Origin: DASPXY01 sp038227745
GTDB taxonomy: Bacteria > Planctomycetota > Planctomycetia > Gemmatales > Gemmataceae
Assembly: GCA_038227745.1 (NCBI GenBank)
Contig: JBBRPS010000209.1
Coordinates: 1 to 13,440 of the forward strand
DNA: 13,440 bases
Direction of reading: 5' to 3'
The notes under the pieces are model-generated. The model worked only from the letters and a program-made list of their open reading frames with translations, had not been told where the DNA came from and did no database searches. Every line of letters begins with the position of its first letter. Position 1 is the stretch's first letter. Position numbers and translations under genes: made by a program. Shown here piece after piece: positions 6,020-13,366 of the stretch.

Positions 6020-6793
6020 TCACGCGCCGGCACGAACCGCCAGCACCAACGTCAGATCGTCGTCGGCGCGATCCGTGACGCGGGGCGATTGGAGGAACCG
6101 GCGCAGCTGCCCCTCGGTGGCGTTCGGATCCTTGACCTCCGCCACGAAACGCAGGAGGGGGGTGAAGAACGGGGCGTGCGGCGTCCCCTCGGGCATCTTG
6201 AGGGCGAGCATCTGCAGACCGTCGGAAAACAGGGCCAGCCCGGTCAGCGGCTCCCGCAGGACCGCGAACGAGGCCTGACCGAATGGGTTGGCGGATGTCA
6301 GGAACGTGGTCTCGTTGACGTATTCCTGGGCGGGCGGCCGCGTCACGGCCCGGAAGCTATCGTCGGCGAGGCGGCCCACGACGGCGCCATCGCCCACCTG
6401 TGCGGCCGCGACCAGATCGGGCGTGGCCACGGCGAGGAGCAGCGTGGTGGCCAGTTCCGTCACGGGCCGTCCGCGGGCGGCGGCCGCGGCGGCCAGCGCG
6501 GCGCGGGCGGCCTCGAACGCTTCCCGCAACAGCGCGTGCCAGTCTTCCTCTGCGGCGGGCAGGCCGGCGCCGAGGCGCGCCATCGCCGCGTCCACCGCCG
6601 CCCGCACGGCGCATGCCGAGCCGACGTCCGCGAGGGGGGCCGAGCCGGCACCGTCCGCTACCGCGGCTATTAGTACGCCCCCGGGCAGGTGCGCGATTCG
6701 GTGAGCGTCCTGGCAGGGCGTGCCGGTCCGCAGGTGGCTGGTGCCGGCGACGGAGACTCCCGCCGTCCGCCAGACGGTTGACGTGCCGGTCAT
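6020..6793 (-). CDS. PP2C-family Ser/Thr protein phosphatase (TerY-P triad, PphC/YegK-like)
   Basis: A 257-residue phosphatase of the PP2C superfamily, predicted to remove phosphate from Ser/Thr with two bound metal ions. Landmarks are SHLRTGTPCQDAH (19-31, metal-type Asp29), AVADGAGSAPLADVGS (44-59, Asp47-Gly48), ATTLLLAV (115-122), AAQVGDGAVVG (130-140), ALFSDGLQ (187-194, Asp191) and DDDLTLVLAV (244-253). All the main acidic positions are present, so it should be active. No signal peptide or membrane helix is seen. The start is the ATG at 6793, where TGATG overlaps the VWA stop codon, a sign of translational coupling. Upstream in-frame codons overlap the VWA gene and look non-native. It probably opposes the kinase encoded next and, with the VWA protein, matches the E. 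coli YegI-PphC-YegL type of set. Confidence 0.9.
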   Translation of the reverse strand: MTGTSTVWRTAGVSVAGTSHLRTGTPCQDAHRIAHLPGGVLIAAVADGAGSAPLADVGSACAVRAAVDAAMARLGAGLPAAEEDWHALLREAFEAARAALAAAAAARGRPVTELATTLLLAVATPDLVAAAQVGDGAVVGRLADDSFRAVTRPPAQEYVNETTFLTSANPFGQASFAVLREPLTGLALFSDGLQMLALKMPEGTPHAPFFTPLLRFVAEVKDPNATEGQLRRFLQSPRVTDRADDDLTLVLAVRAGA

Positions 6794-7503
6794 CACAACG
6801 ATCCCCAATCGACGGGCGGCAGCGCGACCTGGTCGCCCACGCGCGAGTTGGCCACCTGCTGCGTACTGCGCGACAGCCACACGAACAGGTCGATGAAGCG
6901 CAGGCCGCGCAGCTTCAACGGCGGCCGCGCGGCCATGGCGGCGAGCTGGCCCAGGTCCGCGCCCTCGACGCCAACCGAGAAAAAAGCGATGCGCTTGGCC
7001 GCCTCTTCCGCCCGGACGCGCCCGGCCGCCTGGTGCAGCACGTGCGGCGGTTCACCCTCCGCGGCCCCGTCGGTGATCAGGAAGACCCACGGCCGGTAGT
7101 AGGTGACGCCGTTGGCCTTGTAGCGCTGCTTGCGCTCCTCGATCAGGTCCAGGCCCTTGAGGGTGGCGGTGCCCATCGGCGTCAGGCCCTCGGCGGCGAG
7201 CAGCGGCACCTGGAAGCGGTCCACAGTGACGAAGTCCTGGACGACCTGCACCACGCCGCCGAAGGTGACGATGGCGATTTCGACGCGCCGCCGGGCCAGC
7301 GAGTCCTTGAGCAACTCCTCGCGGAAGACCGCCAGCCCCTCGGCCAGGGCCTGGATCGGTTCGCCGCGCATCGAGCCGGAGGTGTCCAGCAGCAAGACGC
7401 AAGGACAGCGCGGCTCCGGATTGTCCGCGAACTCCACGTCCGCGTGAAGGAGTTCCGCCCACTGCTGGTCGAATTCCGGGTCGTGCTGTCCCGTGTCGCT
7501 CAT
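6793..7503 (-). CDS. von Willebrand factor A protein (TerY/YegL-like)
   Basis: A 236-residue cytoplasmic vWA domain protein. The metal-ion-dependent adhesion site is intact: DTSGSM (40-45, D-x-S-x-S), Thr108 in GLTPMG, and Asp145 in FLITDGAAEGEPP. The domain covers nearly the whole chain (about 33-215). It should bind a divalent metal and a protein partner, as TerY/YegL proteins are thought to do as scaffolds for the kinase/phosphatase pair. The start chosen is the ATG at 7503 (MSDTGQHD), preceded by GCGGGGACG. The frame continues upstream to 7710, but that part is the translation of two palindromic repeats and should not be included. It is the first gene of the triad and overlaps the phosphatase gene by TGATG. 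Confidence 0.9.
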   Translation of the reverse strand: MSDTGQHDPEFDQQWAELLHADVEFADNPEPRCPCVLLLDTSGSMRGEPIQALAEGLAVFREELLKDSLARRRVEIAIVTFGGVVQVVQDFVTVDRFQVPLLAAEGLTPMGTATLKGLDLIEERKQRYKANGVTYYRPWVFLITDGAAEGEPPHVLHQAAGRVRAEEAAKRIAFFSVGVEGADLGQLAAMAARPPLKLRGLRFIDLFVWLSRSTQQVANSRVGDQVALPPVDWGSL

Positions 7504-7523
7504 GAGTCGTCCCCGCAGGCTGA

Positions 7524-7627
7524 TATTACTCCGGCACGAAAGGTGGTCACACAAGCCCGACGCGCCAGCGAGGGGTCCCTCGCTGGCGCGTCGGGCTTGT
7601 GTGACCATCCTTCGCGCCGGAGTAATA
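7524..7627. repeat. 104-bp near-perfect palindrome, family III, copy 1
   Basis: The two 52-base arms match at 48 positions. The inner 31 bases (7544-7574 against 7577-7607) are perfect, around a GT centre. The core reads CACAAGCCCGACGCGCCAGC. The ends are TATTACTCCGG and CCGGAGTAATA. It starts 21 bases upstream of the VWA start codon. This is a dispersed palindromic element type, not coding sequence, although it stays open in several frames. Confidence 0.85.
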
Positions 7628-7731
7628 CCGCTCCAGCGCGGAAGATCCTCCCACAAGCCCGACGCGCAAGCGAGGGGTCCCTCGCTTGCGCGTCGGGCTT
7701 GTGTGACCACCTTTCGCGCCGGAGTAATACC
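7624..7731. repeat. Palindrome, family III, copy 2
   Basis: A perfect 25-bp stem (7652-7676 with 7679-7703) has the core CACAAGCCCGACGCGCAAGC. The outer arms are diverged (about 17 of 28 positions pair), though the right end TTTCGCGCCGGAGTAATACC closely resembles that of copy 1. It abuts copy 1 in tandem. The core differs from copy 1 by a paired C-to-A / G-to-T change that keeps the stem intact. Confidence 0.83.
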
Positions 7732-8031
7732 GGGTGCCCCCTCCCGGGTTGGAAGCCGTGTGCCTTCAGAGGCAGAGGAACGAAGGAGCGAGCCGGCGGC
7801 CCGTCGCGCAGCGACACCCCCACAGACCCCGCCGGGGCCAGCCCGGCGGCTCGCCGACCTTCCTTATCTTCCCGTGCCTCTCAGAAGATTTGACCACACA
7901 GCGGCGCCGCGGGCAAGACGGAAGGGACTCACTCCCGGTCCAGGACAGGTGTACCCGGAACTTGCATGAGGAGACCGGGATTTTCTCTTTTTCCTTGTCA
8001 TCGCCCTACCCCTTCGGGCAAACTATATGCC

Positions 8032-8688
8032 ATGCCTCCGACAACGCCCGACAACTCGAGCGAGACCAACCGCCTCCTCCGCGCCGCCGCCGAGGGGAAG
8101 GCGGACGGCTGGGATGCGTTGCTGGGCAAGCACCGCGAGCGCCTCCGCCGCATGGTCTCGCTGCGCCTCGACCGGCGCATGCGCGGCGGCATCGACCCCA
8201 CCGACGTCGTCCGCCAGGCCTGCGCCGACGCCGCCGCCCTGCGCGCTGAATACTTCCAGCACCCCGCCGAGTCGTTTTTCCTCTGGCTGCGCCGCCTCGC
8301 CGGCCGCCGGCTCCAGGACCTGCAGCAGGTCCGCCTCGGCGAGGCGCTGCCCGCGACCGGGCGCGAATTCTCCCTGCGCCGCGGCCCGCCCCCCGCGGCC
8401 ACCTCGTTCGCCATCGCCGCCCAGCTCCTCGGCCAGGCCGCCCAGCCCAGCCAGGCCGAGCTGCGCAGCCAGCGCCTCGCCCGCCTCGAAGACGCCCTCA
8501 ACGCCATGGACCCGCTCGAGCGCGAGACTCTCGCCCTGCGCCACTTCGAGCAGCTCAACAACGCCGAGGCCGCCGCCGTCCTCGAACTGCCGGAGGGGGA
8601 CGCCTCCCGGCTGTACCTGCGCGCCCTCAAACGCCTCAAGGAAATCCTCAGCAGCGCCGCTGGGGGCACCACGGAGAAGCGATCATGA
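8032..8688 (+). CDS. ECF-type RNA polymerase sigma factor of the kinase-linked planctomycete type
   Basis: A 218-residue sigma-70 family protein. Region 2 spans about 15-95: NRLLRAAAEGKADGWDALL, then RLDRRMRGGIDPTDVVRQAC and FFLWLRRLAGRRLQD. A long linker (about 96-160) is rich in Pro and Ala. Region 4 spans about 161-210: LEDALNAMDPLERETLALR, FEQLNNAEAAAVLELPEGDA and LYLRALKRLKEIL, the last being the recognition helix. It should direct RNA polymerase to an unknown regulon. The start at 8032 (MPPTTPDN) is a judgement: it sits just ahead of the domain but has no clear ribosome binding site. An in-frame ATG at 7966 would add 22 residues with no similarity. The stop overlaps the kinase start by ATGA. 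ECF factors adjacent to large Ser/Thr kinases are a recognised planctomycete arrangement, suggesting that the kinase controls the factor. No anti-sigma gene is visible. Confidence 0.88.
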   Translation: MPPTTPDNSSETNRLLRAAAEGKADGWDALLGKHRERLRRMVSLRLDRRMRGGIDPTDVVRQACADAAALRAEYFQHPAESFFLWLRRLAGRRLQDLQQVRLGEALPATGREFSLRRGPPPAATSFAIAAQLLGQAAQPSQAELRSQRLARLEDALNAMDPLERETLALRHFEQLNNAEAAAVLELPEGDASRLYLRALKRLKEILSSAAGGTTEKRS

Positions 8689-11600
8689 CCGCCCAGAGTT
8701 CGCAACGCGATCCCGTCGAGAAACTGGCCGAGGAGTTCACCGAGCGCCGCCGCCGCGGCGAGAACCCCTCCGTCAGCGAGTACACCGCCCGCCACCCCGA
8801 GCTGGCCGACGAGATCCGCGAGGTCTTCGAGGCCCTCGTGATGGTCGAGGACATGGCCCCCGTCAAGGGCGACCTCACCGGCCCGGCCTTCGCCGCCCCG
8901 CGCGAGGCCGAGTCCGGCGGCATCCCGCAGAAGCTCGGCGAGTACCGCATCCTGCGCGAGATCGGCCACGGCGGCATGGGCATCGTCTACGAGGCCGTCC
9001 AGGAGACCCTCGACCGCCATGTCGCCCTCAAGGTGCTCCCCTTCCACGCTCTGCTCCAGCCGACCCACCTCGAGCGTTTCCGCCGCGAGGCGCGCGCGGC
9101 CGCCCGACTGCACCACACGAACATCGTGCCGGTCTTCGGCGTCGGCCAGAGCGAGGGCGTCCACTACTTCGCCATGCAGTTCATCCAGGGCCAGGGCCTG
9201 GACGTCGTCCTGCAGGACCTCAAAAAGCTGCGCGGCCTCAAGGGCAACGCGGCGGACGGCACGGAGGCCCGCAGCGTCGCCGCCAGCCTCGTCAGCGGCC
9301 GCTTCGCACGGCCCGACACCGCGCAGGCCACGCCGTCCCCCGCCACTGTCGCCCCGGCTACCGCACCCGCCGCGCCGTCCGCCCCTCCCGGGCCTCCCGC
9401 CGAGCGGCGCGAGGTGCCGCAAATCTCCTTCACCGTCCAGGCCGAGTCGCAGTACTTCCACAGCATCGCCCAGATCGGCGTACAGGTCGCCGACGCCCTG
9501 GGCTACGCCCACCGGCAGGGAGTGCTGCACCGCGACATCAAGCCGTCCAACCTCCTGCTCGACACGCGCGGCACCGTCTGGGTCACCGACTTCGGCCTGG
9601 CCAAATCCGAGGGCACCGACGAGTTGACCCACACCGGCGACGTCGTCGGCACCCTGCGCTACATGCCGCCCGAGCGCTTCGGCGGCTGGTCCGACCCGCG
9701 CAGCGACGTGTACGGCCTGGGGATCACCCTCTACGAGATGCTCACGCTGCGCCCGGCCTTCGAGGACTCGGCGCGCGGTTCGCTGATCGAGCGGGTCATC
9801 AACGAAAGCCCGCCGCTCCCGCGCCGGCTGGACGCGCACATTCCGCGCGACCTGGAGACCATCGTCCTGAAGGCCATCGAGAAGGAGCCGTCGCGCCGCT
9901 ACGCCACGGCCGACGAGCTGGCCGAGGACCTGCGCCGCTTCCTCAACGACAAGCCGATCCAGGCCCGCCGTGCTGGCCCGTGGGACCGCTTCCGCAAATG
10001 GGTCAAGCGCCGGCCCGGCGTGGCCGCCCTGACCGGGGCGCTGTGCCTGGCCGTGGTCGGCCTGCTCGGGCTGGGCGCCTGGTCGTACGCCGAGATCAGC
10101 CAGGCGCTCGAACAGGCGGAGGACGAACGGCTGGCGGCGGTGTCGGCGCGGGAGAAGGAAGCCGGCGAGCGGCTGGCGGCCCAGGAGGCGCGCGCGAAGG
10201 AGGCGGACGAGCGCCGCAAGGCCGTCGCCGCCCGGACGGACGCGGAGAAGCTGCGCGACCGGGCGAAGGTCGCCACCGCCGAGGCGCTCAAGCTGCGCGA
10301 CGCCGCCGTCGCCGAGACGTACCGGGCGCTGCTGAGCGAGACGCGGTCCCGGAGGCTGACTCGCCTGCCCGGCTGGCGCCACGACGCCCTGCAGAACCTG
10401 CACCGCCTGGCCCGGCTGGACACGCCGCTGCGCGACCTGATCGAGCTGCGCACGGAGGCGATCGCGTGCATCGGCGAGTTCGACGCCCGCGAGGAGGCCC
10501 GCCTGCAGGGCCACCGCGACTACGTCTGGTCTCTCGACTTCAGCCCTGACAGCAAGACGCTCGTCTCGGCGGACTACGCCGGCGTGCTCCGCCTGTGGGA
10601 CCTGGCCGGGAAGCGCGCGCTGCGCTCCCTGACCGACGGCGCCGCCGCCGCCCCCGCCGACAAGTACCGCAATCCTTCCCCGTTCCCCGCGGCCCGCTTC
10701 CATCCCGAGGGCAAATACCTCGCCTACGCCGCCTGGGACCGCCGTTTCGCGCTGGCCCCGGTCACGGCGGACAGGCCGCCCTTCCCCGGCCTGAAAGCGC
10801 AGGCCGCGCCGCGCGGCCTGGCGTTCGACGCCGCCGGCCGGCTGCTGGCCGCGTCCTGGGGCGACGGCCGCGTCACCCTGCACGACGCCGCCACCGGCGC
10901 CGTCCTGCGCGTCTTCCAGTCCCCCCGGGATGTCGTCGAGCCGGTTCGGTCGGAGCTGCTCGGCGCCCTGGGCTGCAATCCCCCGGCCGGCCTCCCCTCC
11001 GTGGGCGGTCTGGCCGCCCTCGCGCGGGGCGGCGACCGCGCCCTCCCCGGGCCGGGCGGCCAGTTCAACCGCCCCGTCGCCCTCAGCCCGCAGGGCCTCT
11101 GGCTGGCGGTGGGCGGCCCCGACGGGGCCGCCCTGGTGTATGACCTGCGCGACCGTCGGCCGCCCGTGCGGCTGGAGGGCGGCAACGCGGACTCCTTCAG
11201 CTTCCACCCCGGCGGCGCCCTCCTCGCAGTCACCGACGGCAGCCACGTCGTCCGCCTCTGGCACCTGCCCAGCGGCAAGGAGTTCCGCACCCTGCAGGGC
11301 CACACCGCCCGGGTGACGGCGGTCGCCTTCGGCCCGGACGGCAGCATGATCGCCACCGCCGGCTACGACCAGAGCGTGCGCCTGTGGGACACGCGCACCG
11401 GCCAGCCGCTGCTCGTGTTCCACCCCGGCATCGGCGCCCTCTGCTCGGTGGCGATCAGTCCCGATGGCAACTCCCTGGCGGCGGGCGCCTACACCGTCGC
11501 GGTGTACCGCCTGGTGGGCCTCAACAAGCGGCGCGGCCTGCCCGGCCACAACGGCTACGTCAACGCCCTGGCCTTCCACCCTTTCAAGGAGAGGCTCCTG

Positions 11601-13280
11601 ACCGGCGGCAACGACAGCCGCATCCTCACCTGGGACCTGACCCGGGGGGTCAGCCAGCCCAACGTGAACGCCGGCCCCAACCAGATTATCTCGTCGCTGG
11701 CTTACAACCCCGACGGCGAGACCTTCGCCATCGGCACGGACTGGCACACGTCGGCCGAGGGCCGGCAGGTTTACGACGTCTTCGTCTGGGACGAGGCCAA
11801 CCGGAAGGCCCGGCACCGGCTGCGCGGCCACACCGACGCCGTGATCGCGCTCGCCTTCGACCCGGCGGGCGAACGGCTGGCGTCCGCGGCCCGCGACGGC
11901 TGGGTCGCCGTCTGGGACGTGGCGGGCGACAAGGCGAAGAGGGCGCGGCAGTGGCAGCACGCCGCCGGCGTGGGGCTCTCGGTCGCGTTCGTCGATAACG
12001 ACAACCTGGTGGTCGGCGACAGCACGGGGCGGGTGGTGATCCGCGAGCTGGCCGGCGGGGACGTCGTGGCCGAGACCCGGGTCGCGGGCGGCCTGAACCG
12101 CCTGGTCCTGGCGCCGGGCCACGGCCGTGCAGCGGCGGCCGGCAGGGACGGCGTGCTGACCCTGCTGAACGTCCCGGGCCTGGAGGTCGCCCACACCCTC
12201 AAGGCCGCCCACCAGGGGCCGATCAACGCGGTGGCGTTCAGCTCCGACGGCCGGTTGCTGGCCTCCGGTGGGGAGGACCGCCGCGTCGTCCTCTGGGACG
12301 CGAAGACGGGCCGCAAGCTGGCGGCGCTGCCGCCGCAGAACAGCTCGGTGCGGAACCTGGCCTTCGAGCCACACCACGACCGCCTGGTGATCGTCGGCAC
12401 GGAGGATCTGGTCACCCTGTGGGACCTGCCGCAGATGCGGCCCGAACTGGTCGCGCTCGGCCTGGACTGGAGCGGTCCGGGGCCGAAGGGGTCGGGGGAC
12501 CTGGCCGCCCTGCTCAAGGACAGGCCGGGCCCGGCCCAAGTCGTGATCGGTCCCGAGGAGATCGCGAACGTCCCGGCCCTGCTCAAGAGCCAGGCGGATT
12601 CCCTCTTCCGCCAGAAGCGCTGGAAGGAGCTCGCCCCGGTCGCGGAGAAGGCCATCGAGCACTACCCGAAGGCCAAGCAGCTCTATTTCGCACTGGGCGA
12701 GGCCCGCTACCACATGGAGGATTACGGCAAGGCAGCGACGGCTTTCGAGGGCCACCTCAAGCTGTGCAAGGACTGCATCGGGGCGCTGGATCGGCTGGCC
12801 CTGTGCCGCATGCAGCAGAAAGCCTACGAGGAGGCCGCGGCCCTGTTCGAGAAGGTGCTGGCGCGGCGGCCCGCTTCCGCGGAGGTGTGCAACCACCTTG
12901 CGCTGCTGCACATCCAGGGGCCGCCGAAACTGCGTGACCCCGCGCGGGCGCTGGCGCTGGCGCGGCGGGCGCTCAACTTCGCGCCGGACAACCCCGTTTA
13001 CCGCAGCACGCTCGGCCGGGCCCATTACCGCGCTGGCGACTACGCCAGGGCCGTGGAAGTGCTCACGAAGGTGAACCGGGGCACGGACGAGGGCAAACAC
13101 GCGGCCAACCTGCTGTTCCTGGCGATGAGTCACAGGCAGCTCGGCGCGGGCGCGCGGGCGGAGGCGCTGTACAAGCAGGCGGTGGCGCTGGCGGGCCGGC
13201 TGACGTTCAACGCGGTGCAAAGCGACATCTGGAACGGGCTGAGGGCGGAGGCGGAGGCGGTGCTGAAGGCGGCGGACTGA
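8685..13280 (+). CDS. Giant transmembrane Ser/Thr protein kinase with WD40 double propeller and TPR tail
   Basis: A 1531-residue protein in planctomycete style. A short N-terminal helical region (1-85) precedes a Hanks-type kinase domain (about 87-420). Its motifs are GHGGMGIVYEA (94-104), Lys116 in VALKVL, HRDIKPSN (282-289), DFG (302-304), GTLRYMPPE (322-330) and SDVYGLG (340-346). All catalytic residues are present. A Pro/Ala-rich insert of about 75 residues (180-255) separates the hinge from helix E. One membrane helix (about 446-467) is followed by a charged coiled coil (470-545). Then come about 14 WD40 blades (607-1248), the clearest being QGHRDYVWSLDFSPDSKTL, QGHTARVTAVAFGPDG, RGHTDAVIALAFDPAG and INAVAFSSDGRLLASGG, ending in RLWDL or VLWDA type strands. 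Four or five TPR-like repeats (1297-1526) close the protein. The sensor part should lie outside the cytoplasm, with the kinase inside. The start overlaps the sigma factor stop (ATGA), implying coupled translation. Signal and substrate are unknown. Confidence 0.93.
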   Translation: MTAQSSQRDPVEKLAEEFTERRRRGENPSVSEYTARHPELADEIREVFEALVMVEDMAPVKGDLTGPAFAAPREAESGGIPQKLGEYRILREIGHGGMGIVYEAVQETLDRHVALKVLPFHALLQPTHLERFRREARAAARLHHTNIVPVFGVGQSEGVHYFAMQFIQGQGLDVVLQDLKKLRGLKGNAADGTEARSVAASLVSGRFARPDTAQATPSPATVAPATAPAAPSAPPGPPAERREVPQISFTVQAESQYFHSIAQIGVQVADALGYAHRQGVLHRDIKPSNLLLDTRGTVWVTDFGLAKSEGTDELTHTGDVVGTLRYMPPERFGGWSDPRSDVYGLGITLYEMLTLRPAFEDSARGSLIERVINESPPLPRRLDAHIPRDLETIVLKAIEKEPSRRYATADELAEDLRRFLNDKPIQARRAGPWDRFRKWVKRRPGVAALTGALCLAVVGLLGLGAWSYAEISQALEQAEDERLAAVSAREKEAGERLAAQEARAKEADERRKAVAARTDAEKLRDRAKVATAEALKLRDAAVAETYRALLSETRSRRLTRLPGWRHDALQNLHRLARLDTPLRDLIELRTEAIACIGEFDAREEARLQGHRDYVWSLDFSPDSKTLVSADYAGVLRLWDLAGKRALRSLTDGAAAAPADKYRNPSPFPAARFHPEGKYLAYAAWDRRFALAPVTADRPPFPGLKAQAAPRGLAFDAAGRLLAASWGDGRVTLHDAATGAVLRVFQSPRDVVEPVRSELLGALGCNPPAGLPSVGGLAALARGGDRALPGPGGQFNRPVALSPQGLWLAVGGPDGAALVYDLRDRRPPVRLEGGNADSFSFHPGGALLAVTDGSHVVRLWHLPSGKEFRTLQGHTARVTAVAFGPDGSMIATAGYDQSVRLWDTRTGQPLLVFHPGIGALCSVAISPDGNSLAAGAYTVAVYRLVGLNKRRGLPGHNGYVNALAFHPFKERLLTGGNDSRILTWDLTRGVSQPNVNAGPNQIISSLAYNPDGETFAIGTDWHTSAEGRQVYDVFVWDEANRKARHRLRGHTDAVIALAFDPAGERLASAARDGWVAVWDVAGDKAKRARQWQHAAGVGLSVAFVDNDNLVVGDSTGRVVIRELAGGDVVAETRVAGGLNRLVLAPGHGRAAAAGRDGVLTLLNVPGLEVAHTLKAAHQGPINAVAFSSDGRLLASGGEDRRVVLWDAKTGRKLAALPPQNSSVRNLAFEPHHDRLVIVGTEDLVTLWDLPQMRPELVALGLDWSGPGPKGSGDLAALLKDRPGPAQVVIGPEEIANVPALLKSQADSLFRQKRWKELAPVAEKAIEHYPKAKQLYFALGEARYHMEDYGKAATAFEGHLKLCKDCIGALDRLALCRMQQKAYEEAAALFEKVLARRPASAEVCNHLALLHIQGPPKLRDPARALALARRALNFAPDNPVYRSTLGRAHYRAGDYARAVEVLTKVNRGTDEGKHAANLLFLAMSHRQLGAGARAEALYKQAVALAGRLTFNAVQSDIWNGLRAEAEAVLKAAD

Positions 13281-13304
13281 TACAGGCAGCCGGGGAGGTT
13301 GTCC

Positions 13305-13366
13305 GGGCCGTAGGGTGGGCGGTGCCCACCGGGTTTGTCTGGTGGGCACCGCCCACCCTACGGCCC
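13305..13366. repeat. Perfect 26-bp-arm palindrome, family IV
   Basis: The arms 13305-13330 and 13341-13366 are exact reverse complements around the loop GGGTTTGTCT. The core reads GTAGGGTGGGCGGTGCCCAC. It starts 24 bases after the kinase stop, so it could act as a transcription terminator or mRNA 3'-end stabiliser, although no T-tract follows. It looks like another dispersed intergenic repeat. Confidence 0.8.

Larger units (their letters stand above)
7504..8031. promoter_or_regulatory. Divergent intergenic region between the triad and the sigma/kinase pair
   Basis: 528 bases that must hold the promoters of both divergent units. It contains two long palindromes (7524-7627 and 7624-7731). The rest (7732-8031) has no convincing gene; GCGAGCCG (7788-7795) and CGGCTCGC (7846-7853) can pair. 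On the - strand TAATAT (complement of 7523-7528) in the palindrome end is a possible -10 for the VWA gene. On the + strand TTGTCA (7995-8000) with CTATAT (8023-8028) is a poor promoter match because the spacing is too long (22 bases). Confidence 0.3.

Noticed and set aside
3649..6278. Long + strand open frames opposite the membrane kinase gene
   Set aside because: The - strand frame carries kinase, zinc-ribbon-like, membrane and NPCBM features in order. The + strand frames carry none and are GC-driven shadows.
7504..7710. N-terminal extension of the VWA protein up to an ATG at 7710
   Set aside because: The added residues are the translation of the two palindromic repeats, with the same peptide (VTQARRASEG) appearing twice. 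The ATG at 7503 has a ribosome binding site and gives a normal vWA length.
7524..7731. CRISPR-like array
   Set aside because: There are only two units, each a long palindrome, directly abutting and without spacers or cas genes.
7500..7823. 107-codon open frame on the - strand over the palindromes
   Set aside because: It consists largely of repeat-derived peptide (SHKPDAQARDPSLARRAC, twice) and has no independent support.
7998..13349. A very long open frame (about 1780 codons) on the - strand opposite the sigma factor and kinase genes
   Set aside because: It mirrors two well-supported genes with clear domain motifs. Long antisense frames are expected in GC-rich coding DNA, and the translation is Arg/Gly/Ala/Val-rich without recognisable domains.
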